Assembly (NCBI GenBank): GCA_022825825.1
Contig: JAJDWA010000038.1
Span: forward strand, 1 to 64,000
Length of the DNA stretch: 64,000 bases
Reading direction: 5' to 3'
DNA from: Candidatus Poribacteria bacterium
GTDB lineage: Bacteria; Poribacteria; WGA-4E; WGA-3G
Part shown: one piece after another, positions 27,358 through 36,589 of the stretch
Layout: every line of letters begins with the position of its first letter
Position numbering within the stretch: position 1 is the stretch's first letter
Program-made: the position numbers and the translations under genes
Notes under the pieces: model-generated
The model's database searches: none
Told to the model about the DNA's origin: nothing
Seen by the model: only the letters and a program-made list of their open reading frames with translations

Positions 27358-30192
27358 TTATTTCTCAATTTGAATGCGATGGACACCTGCTGTGCCAGCA
27401 TAAAGAAAACTGCCCAATACCGCTAAGGATTGAACTGGGTTACTTAGCGAACCTAACCGTTCCCATCTCTCGTCTTTATGTAGCCACTTGTAAACCCCAT
27501 GCTGTGTTGTGCCAATGTAAAAATCATGACCATTGATTTCTACAGTTTCAATTGATACATGTTCTATACCATCGTTTAGTTGGGTCCATGAATTACCGCC
27601 GTCAACGGATCGTAATAACCCTTCCCGCGCAGACAGTGCGTAGAGTTTATCATCAATCCATGTTGTCTGTGCAAACTTTCCGCGTGCCATCGTATCTTTA
27701 ATAAGTTCCCACTGTTTTTCATTGTCCTTCAGACGATAGATTTCACCTTGGTCTGTCCTTGCATAGATATTTGCGTCACTTATTGAAATATCAGTAACGA
27801 ATTGACCTTCTAACCCGAGATTAAGCCACGAATCCCAGCCTTCATTCCAGAGAAAGACTCCCTGTCCCTGTGTGCCAACATAGAAAGTTGTCCCTACAAT
27901 ATGCATACATTCTATTCCGTACATTTCTCTGTCCGTTTTAACTTCAATCAATGCGTTGTTCTGCTCATTTAATTGGAAAATACCACCAACAACTCCCCCA
28001 TGGCTGTTAGGAGCAAATCTCAGGGCACCAACGTATAGTTTTCCATTCAAAGCGGATATCTGTGAATAGCTGAACTCAATCGGCTTTGAAGGAACCTCCA
28101 CAGATTCCCACGATTCGCCACCATTTGCGCTATAAAGAAGTCTACTTCCTGCTACCGCTAACGCGTAAATTCTGTCTCCCAAAACTTCCAAATCAACCAC
28201 AGAGGTACTCATTATTCCTGTGTTTGCTTCCATCCATGAATTGCCACCATCTTTTGTGCGGAAAACACCTACTTCCATCGTTCCCGCGAAAACAGTCTCA
28301 TCATCAACTGCTACTAAGGTGGTAATTAATTGATCTGTCACACCTTTGCTAACTGGTATCCAAGAATCACCCTTGTCATTTGAACGGAAAACACCACTAC
28401 CAAACGTACTGGCATACAGTGTTGATCCGAAAACATCCAACGCTTCAACGGTATGTTTCATCTCTTTAGCGGTGATACGGGCCCAAGAATCACCTTCATC
28501 ATCAGACCGGAAAAGTCCTCCATCTCGGAAAAACCCATTCCCTTCTCCTATATTCATCCCAACATAAAGTAGATTATCCATAACAGCAAATGAATCAACG
28601 CGGATGACTGATGGCAGCTGCTGGTTTTGAGATGGATCTGTTCCAGATTCTACAGGCACTTTATTGATTTGTTCTTGGTTATTAGGTTGCACACTAAATG
28701 CTGAATTGATTGGTTGCCACGAATCTTCTGTGGCTTTTTTTCGAAATGCACCCCCCTCTTCAGTGCCAACAACAAGGGTGGTACCAATATTGGCAAATTC
28801 ACGTATTCTTACATCTGTCAGACCGTCGTTCATTTGTACCCAAGATTCCTCATCATCCGAATACCATACCCCTTCATGAGGTGTCATACCGCTATGGTAT
28901 GTACTAATGTATATACGGTTACCGATAATTACAATACCGGAGATTGTGCCATCTTGCGGATCGGTTGGAACATAATGCCAGGATTTACCGGAATCGATTG
29001 ACTTATATAAATCCCCAGAAATACTTGTGTAAATCGTCCCCTCTTTTTCTACAAAAGCTGTAACAAACACATGATGATCTTCGGGTGCGTCGGATACATT
29101 GGCAAGTGACCAAGAATCACCAAGATCTGTTGAACGAAAGATGCCTTGGTTTCCTGTTCCAGCTAAAAGGACACCTTCAGAGGTCGCAAAAAGTACATGG
29201 ATATTTCCTCCATAAGGACCATTAGTTTGCCTCCATTGTGCTTTTGACGTTGAGACTTCTGCATCATCGGATTGTGCCGCTGCAAATAGCGGCGTATCTG
29301 GATTTTGTCCAGTACTGTTATTTTTACCGGTTACATCAGAACGACCAACTTGATTGCTAACTGCAGGTTTGGCAGGGGATTCCAAGACTATCGGTGCGTC
29401 AACGATTTCAACCGTTTGCTCTGATGTTGATTCTAAACTATACGGTTGCTGAAACCGAATTAGATTTTGCGCCCCAAAACCTATCAGCAGAAAAACTATT
29501 ATTGCTGAGGCAGCGGATATTCCTAACGGTACTAATGGTTTACTTGCTGAAGGCGTTACTGGATTGAGGTTTGAAATTTCCTTCATGATGTTTTCTGTTA
29601 ATTGTGTTGGCAGTTGGAAACTGCTAAGATTTTCTTGGATCACTGCTTCCTCCTTCTTTAACTTTTCACGGGCGCGATGCAACCGACTTTTAACCGTGTT
29701 CGGTGATACACCCAAGAACTTACCGATCTCTTCACATGTTAAGCCTGCAAGGTAGTGCATCGTTACAACTGTCCGTTCACTCTCTTTGAGTTTATTGAGC
29801 AGCTTCTGAACAATTGCTCGCCTATTTTGGTTCGCAGCCTCTTCACGTTGTTGAGACACATATTCTGAATAATACATTTCTTCCAACTCCATAGGGTCAG
29901 TTTCTTCCAAAGACTGGAGTTTTGGTTTTTTCTTTCGGTGCCACATGTTACACTTATTACTGGTAATGACATAGAGCCATCCCGCAAAACGGTTGTGATG
30001 TGTGAGGGTTGAAAGTTTTTGATACGCTGTGATGAAGGCGTCTTGTGTTATCTCTTGTGCAATGTGAAAATCACCAATTTTTTGCCACGCCAACGCGTGT
30101 ATCTGTTCTTGGTATTTTTCTACAAGTGCAGCAAACGCTTGTTGATCACCTTCAAGTGTGAGTTTGATTAACTCAGCATCATCATGTTTCAT
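27358..30192 (-). CDS. ECF sigma factor-TM-Asp-box propeller fusion, copy 4
   Basis: From ATG 30192 (AGGTG 5 nt upstream, MKHDDAEL matching paralogues) the protein has 944 residues. It has sigma region 2 (GWLYVITSNKCNMWHRKK), region 4 (TMHYLAGLTCEEIGKFLG, NTVKSRLHRAREK), the conserved linker and a membrane helix (LVPLGISAASAIIVFLLIG). The propeller has RSTDLGDSW, KSIDSGKSW, RSDDEGDSW, RSNDKGDSW, RTKDGGNSW and RSVDGGNSW boxes. It belongs with copy 2 in sensor type. Ile/Val swaps and a divergent region 4 show it is an older copy than the 2/3 pair. No accessory gene follows. Confidence 0.9.
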   Translation of the reverse strand: MKHDDAELIKLTLEGDQQAFAALVEKYQEQIHALAWQKIGDFHIAQEITQDAFITAYQKLSTLTHHNRFAGWLYVITSNKCNMWHRKKKPKLQSLEETDPMELEEMYYSEYVSQQREEAANQNRRAIVQKLLNKLKESERTVVTMHYLAGLTCEEIGKFLGVSPNTVKSRLHRAREKLKKEEAVIQENLSSFQLPTQLTENIMKEISNLNPVTPSASKPLVPLGISAASAIIVFLLIGFGAQNLIRFQQPYSLESTSEQTVEIVDAPIVLESPAKPAVSNQVGRSDVTGKNNSTGQNPDTPLFAAAQSDDAEVSTSKAQWRQTNGPYGGNIHVLFATSEGVLLAGTGNQGIFRSTDLGDSWSLANVSDAPEDHHVFVTAFVEKEGTIYTSISGDLYKSIDSGKSWHYVPTDPQDGTISGIVIIGNRIYISTYHSGMTPHEGVWYSDDEESWVQMNDGLTDVRIREFANIGTTLVVGTEEGGAFRKKATEDSWQPINSAFSVQPNNQEQINKVPVESGTDPSQNQQLPSVIRVDSFAVMDNLLYVGMNIGEGNGFFRDGGLFRSDDEGDSWARITAKEMKHTVEALDVFGSTLYASTFGSGVFRSNDKGDSWIPVSKGVTDQLITTLVAVDDETVFAGTMEVGVFRTKDGGNSWMEANTGIMSTSVVDLEVLGDRIYALAVAGSRLLYSANGGESWESVEVPSKPIEFSYSQISALNGKLYVGALRFAPNSHGGVVGGIFQLNEQNNALIEVKTDREMYGIECMHIVGTTFYVGTQGQGVFLWNEGWDSWLNLGLEGQFVTDISISDANIYARTDQGEIYRLKDNEKQWELIKDTMARGKFAQTTWIDDKLYALSAREGLLRSVDGGNSWTQLNDGIEHVSIETVEINGHDFYIGTTQHGVYKWLHKDERWERLGSLSNPVQSLAVLGSFLYAGTAGVHRIQIEK

Positions 30193-30227
30193 GGGACACC
30201 TCACAAATAGACTAATCTTTTAATATA

Positions 30228-30256
30228 AAGATGCTATTTGGCATTCGAAGGTTGCA
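30228..30256 (-). promoter_or_regulatory. ECF-type promoter upstream of copy 4
   Basis: On the minus strand, TGCAAC, 16 bp, GCATCTT. The spacer differs from copies 1-3, so conservation of both boxes is not simply recent duplication. Confidence 0.6.
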
Positions 30257-30440
30257 TTTTTAAGAAAAAAGTACGTGATTGAAAAAGGAAGACTAATTTT
30301 GCACAGTTCACATCAGTAAAAGATTATGGAGAAATCTCTATAATGGAAAATTTTGCTTTAATAAGGATAGCATATAGTTGGACAATTGCCAACTATTGTA
30401 AATCAATTTCATGTGTTGTAAATGCTTAGAAGCAATTCGT

Positions 30441-30471
30441 GAAAAGAAAAAGGCGCGTTGGATAACGCGCC
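30441..30471 (-). terminator. Rho-independent terminator after copy 5
   Basis: Read on the minus strand, GGCGCGTT, loop ATCC, AACGCGCC, then TTTTTCTTTT. The stem is perfect over 8 bp and the T tract follows at once, 28 nt after the stop codon at 30500. Confidence 0.9.
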
Positions 30472-30499
30472 AAAGGTAGGTTAGTCTAATACAACAGTC

Positions 30500-33400
30500 T
30501 TATTCGTCAAGAGAGAAACGTAGCACACCCCGTCCGAATGTGCCAACATAGAGCGTATCTCCATCAACATCAAGACAAGAAATAGGATATGGGATTTCTG
30601 GCGTGACTTGCTGCCACATGTTAGTATTTCCGTCTAATTGATATATTTTTTTCTCTGACTCGCCGTAAACCGTTGTGCCATCCACTGCCAATCTATTCAT
30701 AATAAGAGGTGTTTCCTCTGCATCAGTGAGCGTCTGCCAATCAGTGCCATTACTTGACCGGACAACACCTTTGTCCGTTGCGACATAGACAGTTTTTCCA
30801 ACGAAAGTTATTGCATTGAAACGTTCAACAGCAAATGGCAAATTTGCAGTAACATCGTTCCAAGTGTCGCCTTCATCCAACGATTGCATGAGGCGTCCAT
30901 CTCGTTTGCCGACGTAAACAGTTTTTCCTGAAACGGCAAACCATAAATTCTTAGCAATGACAAATTTGGAATTTAAGTCTATATGAATAGGTCCACCTAT
31001 ATTCGCTATTCCTGTGTTGTACCAATTCAGGGTTCCAATACGCCATCTAAAGAGTTTATTTTGGTATTCTACGTAGTAAGCCGTGTCTGTAACCGTGAGA
31101 CTTTTAGGTCGGGGCTCAATCAAAAATTCGGTTCTGTGGGTTTTGTTTTGACTAAGCTCAATCCACTCATTCGAAAGGCTCTTTGTCAAACCGGGTACAT
31201 TTTTCAAAACAGGTACTGCTGGAATATCTGCGAAGCTATTTCCTTCGGAAGTCAATCGCAAAAAACGAGATGTTCCTTCTCTACCTTTACTCGCGTAGAG
31301 TTCTCCATTGAATTCTTCAATGTGTGCGAGGTTACTCGTATCGCTGGAAAAAGGTGTCCACGATTCCCCGTCATCAATTGAATACACGAGTCCTGTTTCT
31401 GTGTTCGCGTAGAGAATCCCGTTAAGAACAATTAATTGTTGGACATTCGTATTCACAAGTCCGGTATTAAATTGATGCCACGACTCCCCGCTATCAGTTG
31501 AGCGATGAATCCCGTGAGTGCCACTTCTAAAGATAGTCGTAGCATTCAACATTACTGCCCCGGTAGCACTACTAATTTTGTCAGCTTCGACTTCAACTGT
31601 TACCTTTTTACCAGAATCAAAGGTAATTGAGTAGAATTTGCCAGCAGCTAAATACGCCCACGTTTCACCAGCATCAATTGAGTAGAAGTGGTTCTCACCG
31701 TCTATCGCCATCACTTTTTCTCCCGATGCGGTAATTTTGAGCATTGGATCTGTCATTATTGCCCATACTATATCTGATATAGCATAAGTGCCTTCTGCTA
31801 ATTTATTGACTTGTGATTCTTCCTTTGAAGAACGACGGTTCTGAAGCTGTTTCTTGTCAGAAGAATCATGCCTCGGAGTTATAGATTTCCACGAATTACC
31901 ACGGTCGGTTGAGTGCAAAAGGGACCACACGATGCTCTGGCCTTCATTTCCCCTTAATTCTATCCAACCTGACAATTCCTTATCAGAAGGTGCAATAACA
32001 GTTGTGATGGTACTTTCTGAACCGACTTTATATAGACCATCAGGAAGTATCACCCATCCCGATTTTGCTGCAACATAGAAATGGTTTTCTGTAACTATTA
32101 ACGCCACGATATCAAGTATGTTATCTTGTGCATCCTCAGGGTTGATAGACACTTGCTCCCACGTATCAGAATTAAGGCGAAAGAGGCCTTTATCAGTACC
32201 CGCAAAGACAGTATTCTCAATCGCGGCGATTGCAGCAATTTTCTTGTCTTTTAGCCCTTCAGGCAATGGAGTCCACGATTTACCATAATTATCCGTGCGA
32301 AATATTCCGTTAGTGGTAGCAAGATAGACCGTCAAATCGCTTTGTGCGCCAGGGATTCTATCAGTTATTACCATACCGATAGGTTGACGTTCTGGACACT
32401 CACAGAGTGCCTCCCAGGTTTCACCTCTGTCTGTGGAAGCTAAAATTTCTGTGTTGGTAGCAAGATAAAGTGTATCCTGCCGTTCTACTACGGGCCACCA
32501 CGTTGGATTGGGCGTCAGTAAAGTGTCTGAAGGTCCCGTAATGTTATTAATCAGTTTCCATGCAGTCCCATCATCTGTAAGTCTGTAGAGACCTTGCCGT
32601 GTACCTGCAAACATGTCCCCACGGGTAGTTGTGAAGAGCCCAGACACTGAACCACCTTCCGGCCCTTTTGTTTGCACCCACTGTGGTTTTGCCTTTGATA
32701 CCTCAGTTTCATCTGCATTCGCTGCAGCGAAGAGTGGATCATCAGGTTTCTGTCCTACCCCATTGTTCTTACCTGTTAAATCTGCATGTCCAACCTGATT
32801 TCTAACTGCAGGTTTTGCTGGAGAATCAATAACAAGCTGCGCTTCTGATATTTCAATCGTCCGTTCTGATTGTGCGTTTAAGTTATACGGTTTTTGAAAA
32901 TCGCTAAGCCGTTGTGTGCCAAGTCCCATCAGCAATAGAACTAAGACCGCAGAGGCAGCAGATATTGCTAATGGCACCAGAGGTTTACTCCCAGAAGGTG
33001 TTACAGGATTAAGACGTGAAATTTCCTTCATGATGTTTTCTGTCATTTGTGTCGGCAGTTGGAAACTGCTAAGGTTTTCTTTAATCATTGCTTCCTCTTT
33101 CCTTAATCGGTTTCGGGCGCGGCTGAGACGGCTCCTCACGGTATTTGGGGATACACCGAGAAACTCGCTAATCGATTCACATGTCATCTCCCCAAGATAG
33201 TGGAGTGTCATGACTGTTCGTTCACTTTCCGGTAATTTTTTGAGCAAATCTCTCACCAGTTCACGCCGAATTTCGTTAGCGTCAGTCTCTCGTTGTTCCT
33301 CTATGTATCGTGTATATGCCACTCGGTCCACCTCTTTGCTATCAACGGTTTCTAAGGATTGCATCGGCAGGCGTTTCTTTCGGAGCCATTCATTACATAG

Positions 33401-33637
33401 GTTCGTGGCAATCACATAGAGCCACCCACAAAACAGGTTATGATTTTTCAAAGTTCCAAGTTTTTGGTATGCTCTAAGAAAAGCGTCTTGTGTAATTTCC
33501 TGTGCAATATGAAAATCACCGATTTTCTGCCATGCAAGCGCGTGTACGCCCTTTTGGTATTTTTCCACTAAGTCGGTGAACGCTGATTGCTCACCGTCTA
33601 ACGTTCGCTGAATCAGTTCAGCATCCTTCTTTTTCAT
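30500..33637 (-). CDS. ECF sigma factor-TM-Asp-box propeller fusion, copy 5
   Basis: From ATG 33637 (perfect GGAGG 7 nt upstream) the protein has 1045 residues, the largest of the five. The sigma module is the most divergent (MTLHYLGEMTCESISEFLG, SRLSRARNRLRKEE), but the SSFQLPTQMTENIMK linker and helix (LVPLAISAASAVLVLLLMG) are kept. The propeller has STDRGETW, RTDNYGKSW, HSTDRGNSW, YSIDAGETW, RSTDSGESW, YSIDDGESW and QSLDEGDTW boxes and ends in a YVGTFGRGVLRFSLDE blade like copies 1 and 3. It is first in the array in transcription direction, has its own ECF-like promoter (33674-33703) and a strong terminator, and so is monocistronic. Confidence 0.9.
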   Translation of the reverse strand: MKKKDAELIQRTLDGEQSAFTDLVEKYQKGVHALAWQKIGDFHIAQEITQDAFLRAYQKLGTLKNHNLFCGWLYVIATNLCNEWLRKKRLPMQSLETVDSKEVDRVAYTRYIEEQRETDANEIRRELVRDLLKKLPESERTVMTLHYLGEMTCESISEFLGVSPNTVRSRLSRARNRLRKEEAMIKENLSSFQLPTQMTENIMKEISRLNPVTPSGSKPLVPLAISAASAVLVLLLMGLGTQRLSDFQKPYNLNAQSERTIEISEAQLVIDSPAKPAVRNQVGHADLTGKNNGVGQKPDDPLFAAANADETEVSKAKPQWVQTKGPEGGSVSGLFTTTRGDMFAGTRQGLYRLTDDGTAWKLINNITGPSDTLLTPNPTWWPVVERQDTLYLATNTEILASTDRGETWEALCECPERQPIGMVITDRIPGAQSDLTVYLATTNGIFRTDNYGKSWTPLPEGLKDKKIAAIAAIENTVFAGTDKGLFRLNSDTWEQVSINPEDAQDNILDIVALIVTENHFYVAAKSGWVILPDGLYKVGSESTITTVIAPSDKELSGWIELRGNEGQSIVWSLLHSTDRGNSWKSITPRHDSSDKKQLQNRRSSKEESQVNKLAEGTYAISDIVWAIMTDPMLKITASGEKVMAIDGENHFYSIDAGETWAYLAAGKFYSITFDSGKKVTVEVEADKISSATGAVMLNATTIFRSGTHGIHRSTDSGESWHQFNTGLVNTNVQQLIVLNGILYANTETGLVYSIDDGESWTPFSSDTSNLAHIEEFNGELYASKGREGTSRFLRLTSEGNSFADIPAVPVLKNVPGLTKSLSNEWIELSQNKTHRTEFLIEPRPKSLTVTDTAYYVEYQNKLFRWRIGTLNWYNTGIANIGGPIHIDLNSKFVIAKNLWFAVSGKTVYVGKRDGRLMQSLDEGDTWNDVTANLPFAVERFNAITFVGKTVYVATDKGVVRSSNGTDWQTLTDAEETPLIMNRLAVDGTTVYGESEKKIYQLDGNTNMWQQVTPEIPYPISCLDVDGDTLYVGTFGRGVLRFSLDE

Positions 33638-33673
33638 GGGAATCCTCCGGAGTTTTAGCATCCCTTGATTAAT

Positions 33674-33703
33674 TAGACGCATCTTAGATCAAAAATTGTT
33701 GCA
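33674..33703 (-). promoter_or_regulatory. ECF-type promoter upstream of copy 5
   Basis: On the minus strand, TGCAAC, 17 bp, GCGTCTA. It is the best match of the set to the classical CGTC -10 of ECF sigma factors. The spacer sequence is unrelated to copies 1-4. Confidence 0.65.
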
Positions 33704-33756
33704 TTTTTTTATCAGGACGGACGCATTATTACAAAATTGTGTTATATTATCCTATT

Positions 33757-33983
33757 ATGAATAACGTGAGTTTGATAAATCCCGTCCGCTTTCTCAGCCC
33801 GATTTAGGACCCTCTGGTAGGCGCGTTTTGGAAACGCGCCTGTCCCTGTGCTGAAGATTAGCTAACGGCGCGTTTAGAAAACGCGCCTACCAGGGGTGTG
33901 GACCGCTAAGTTGACGCATAAGGGTTCGCTGCGCTCTACCTAACCACTATACTCAATCTAATTATCAAACTCACGTTATGAAT
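33757..33983. mobile_element. MITE with 16-bp terminal repeats and 6-bp target duplication
   Basis: The ends are aacgtgagtttgataa (33763-33778) and its exact reverse complement (33962-33977). They are flanked by ATGAAT on both sides (33757-33762 and 33978-33983), a direct target-site duplication. The 215-bp interior has no ORF and contains two palindromic acgcgcctaccag-type blocks. A related end is found at 95-166. It would need a transposase supplied elsewhere. Confidence 0.85.
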
Positions 33984-34159
33984 ACATTTACACTTGCAAA
34001 AAAGAAGCATAACTTATATTTTTATAATTGTCAATTTTTGGTATGAAGTTTCATTAATTGGACTCAAACCTATTTTGCAGATATGATTTAAAACAAAGTC
34101 TATTGGATGATATCAACTCTCTAATCCTTCAATAATTTTAAAAACTGCGTCTGTCCTGA

Positions 34160-34225
34160 TTATAGTAAAGCTTAGAAATCAATACACACTTTCGCCCTCC
34201 CGCGGTAGGCCCGGTTTCCTAACCG
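34160..34225 (+). repeat. Dispersed repeat, ttatagtaaa-type, copy 1
   Basis: The segment runs from 'tatagtaaagcttagaaat' through 'cacactttcgccctcccgcg' to 'ggtttcctaaccg'. It matches 45136-45201 with only a few differences. Its last part is the same ggtaggc-ggtttc-taaccg block found inside glyQS. Confidence 0.8.
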
Positions 34226-34313
34226 TGCTGGTGCAAAGTGTCTCATTAATTCTAAGATCCGCCATAAAACAAAAGCATCTGAAAAACTATGGATAAATCA
34301 GTTTCGGTTTTTG

Positions 34314-34343
34314 TTGAAATCTTTTTGTTGTATGTGCTAAAAT
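34314..34343 (+). promoter_or_regulatory. Possible sigma-70 promoter of EF-G-like gene
   Basis: TTGAAA at 34314 and TAAAAT at 34338 are separated by 18 bp. Transcription would start near 34350, about 60 nt before ATG 34412. Confidence 0.45.
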
Positions 34344-34411
34344 AGTTTATCTTAATAACGGCATAGTTTGACCTATTCCGTGTGGTTACAAAAGGAGAAC
34401 TTTCTAAGAAG

Positions 34412-36487
34412 ATGAGACAATACAGAACAGAAGAGATTCGGAATATCGGAATTATTGCTCATTCAGGGGCTGGCAAGACATCTCTAATTGAAGCGATGCT
34501 CTATAACGGCAGTGCCATTGAGCGTATGGGGTCCGTAGATGACGGAAACACGGTAGCTGACTATGCCTCTGATGAAATCGAACGCAAAACATCACTCAAT
34601 TGTTCGGTGTGTATTGCGGAATGGGGGGATCATAAACTCAATCTTATTGATACACCCGGAGCGGAGGATTTTTACGGTGACCTTCACAGTGTGCTTAGAG
34701 TCGTTGACGCGGTTATCGTAGTCGTAGATGCTACTACAGGAGTAGAGGGCGGAACAGAAAAAGTTTGGGAAATAGCGGATAAATATGAACTCCCACGTAT
34801 CCTCTATATCAACAAGATGGATAAAGAGAACGCGAGTTTTGAAAACGCATTCGCAAGTATTTCGGATATATTAGAGACACGCGCTGTCCCGATTCAACTC
34901 CCTATTGGAAAGGAGGAGCAGTTTACGGGCGTCGTTGATGTGATTCAGAGTGCTGCGTTCCTTGAACCCAATGGAAACTCACCTGTCGCGAAATCTGATG
35001 TTCCTGATGACTTAGCAGAGGCTGCCGAAGAATCCAGAGAAGCACTTGTTGAAGTTGCCGCTGAAAGTGATGATGAACTCATAGAGAAGTTTTTTGAAGG
35101 CGAACTCTCTGAGGAGGAAATTCAAAGTGGGTTACAAACCGGGATTTTCGAAAATCAGTTTGTGCCAGTGTTATGCGGGTCGGCATTGAAAAACATCGGA
35201 GTACAGCAGTTGATGGATATGGTTATTAGTTGCTGTCCATCCCCAGCTCAAGTTGGATCAGTGCATGATGTTGAAGATGAATCTGAAACGCGTGAACCTT
35301 CAACAGAAGCACCACTATCCGCTGTTGTATTTAAGACTATAGCAGATCCATTTTCTGGGCAACTTAGTTTTTTCCGTGTCTACTCTGGAACATTGGAAGG
35401 CGATGCACAAGTGAGCAATTCAACGCAAGGGGAGATGGAACGGCTTGGCAAACCTACCTTCATGAATGGTAAGCAAACCGTCAATACATCTCAGGTAATA
35501 GCTGGCGATATTGGTGCGTTGACAAAACTCAACATCACGCGGACTGGAGATACCTTATGTGCCAGAGATGCATCTATTAAACTTCCGGGGATTGAGTTCC
35601 CAAATACAGTTATCTCTTATGCTATTAGTCCAGTGCGGGAAGGTGATGACGAAAAATTGATCACCGCGCTGACACGGATAGGTGAGGAAGACCCCGCTTT
35701 CAAGATTGAACGGAATGATATCACGAAACAACTGCTGGTTTCTGGTTTGGGTGAACTTCACATCACCGTGAATCGTGACCGAATTGTTGAGAAATTTAGT
35801 GTGGAAACACAAGTTGCCCCTCCCAAGGTGCCTTATCGCGAAACGGTTCGCAGACGCGTGCAAAAGGTCCAAGAGAGACACAAAAAACAATCAGGCGGTA
35901 AAGGACAATTCGGAGATGTCACAATTGACCTTGCACCTTTAGAACGCGGGCAAGGGTTTGAATTTGTTGACAACATTAAAGGGGGAGTGATTCCGAGCAA
36001 CTACATTCCAGCTGTAGAAAAAGGTATCCGTGAAAGGATGGAACGCGGAGCGATAGCAGGCTATCCCTTGGTTGATATCCAGATTGACCTCAACGATGGC
36101 AAATACCATGACGTTGATTCTTCTGACATGGCATTCCAAATCGCTGGCTCTATGGCTTTTGCTACTGCCGTGCAGCAAGCCGACCCGTGCTTGCTGGAAC
36201 CGATTATGAACGTCTCAATCTCGGTACCAGATCAGTTTATGGGAAGTATCATCGGTGACCTAAACGGACGACGTGGACAGGTGATGGGTATTGAACAACT
36301 CGGTAAACGCCAAGAGATTAACGCTTTAGTTCCTCTTGCGGAGATGCTCCGTTATTCCATTGATCTGAGATCTATGACAAGTGCGCGGGGTAAATTTACA
36401 ATGGAATTCGCACATTACGAGATTGTTCCTGATGATGTTGCACAGAAGGTAATTGCTGCATCAAAAACGGAAGAGGAAGAGGCGTAA
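34412..36487 (+). CDS. EF-G-like translational GTPase (EF-G2 type)
   Basis: The protein has 691 residues from ATG 34412, which begins MRQYRTEEIRNIGIIAHSGA; a GTG at 34382 would add ten residues and has no ribosome site. Motifs are AHSGAGKTSL (P-loop), DTPGAEDF (G3), NKMD (G4) and a CGSALK-type G5. Domains II to V follow, with GGKGQFGDVTIDL and EPIMNVSISVP typical of EF-G. G3 lacks the GHVDF of housekeeping EF-G, as in the EF-G2-like branch (known from Thermus and others). The core EF-G is presumably elsewhere in the genome. It probably acts on the ribosome; a specific role in recycling or stress is not shown. The next gene starts 102 bp on. Confidence 0.88.
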   Translation: MRQYRTEEIRNIGIIAHSGAGKTSLIEAMLYNGSAIERMGSVDDGNTVADYASDEIERKTSLNCSVCIAEWGDHKLNLIDTPGAEDFYGDLHSVLRVVDAVIVVVDATTGVEGGTEKVWEIADKYELPRILYINKMDKENASFENAFASISDILETRAVPIQLPIGKEEQFTGVVDVIQSAAFLEPNGNSPVAKSDVPDDLAEAAEESREALVEVAAESDDELIEKFFEGELSEEEIQSGLQTGIFENQFVPVLCGSALKNIGVQQLMDMVISCCPSPAQVGSVHDVEDESETREPSTEAPLSAVVFKTIADPFSGQLSFFRVYSGTLEGDAQVSNSTQGEMERLGKPTFMNGKQTVNTSQVIAGDIGALTKLNITRTGDTLCARDASIKLPGIEFPNTVISYAISPVREGDDEKLITALTRIGEEDPAFKIERNDITKQLLVSGLGELHITVNRDRIVEKFSVETQVAPPKVPYRETVRRRVQKVQERHKKQSGGKGQFGDVTIDLAPLERGQGFEFVDNIKGGVIPSNYIPAVEKGIRERMERGAIAGYPLVDIQIDLNDGKYHDVDSSDMAFQIAGSMAFATAVQQADPCLLEPIMNVSISVPDQFMGSIIGDLNGRRGQVMGIEQLGKRQEINALVPLAEMLRYSIDLRSMTSARGKFTMEFAHYEIVPDDVAQKVIAASKTEEEEA

Positions 36488-36589
36488 ACTGCCAAGTACC
36501 TTTTCTGTAGACACACATCTTTTGTAGGCGTGCTCTCTCTGTATAGGGCGCGCCTATTAACTTATTGCTTATCTATAAACAGAGGCGAT

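Larger units (their letters stand above)
30193..30499. other. Intergenic between copies 4 and 5
   Basis: This stretch holds the promoter of copy 4 (30228-30256) and the terminator of copy 5 (30441-30471). A small gttggacaattgccaac palindrome lies at about 30377. No gene is seen. Confidence 0.6.
33638..34411. other. 774-bp divergent intergenic region
   Basis: It separates the sigma-propeller array (minus) from the EF-G-like gene (plus). It contains the copy-5 promoter, a MITE (33757-33983), a palindromic repeat (34160-34225) and a possible sigma-70 promoter (34314-34343). No ORF with coding character is seen. Confidence 0.7.
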
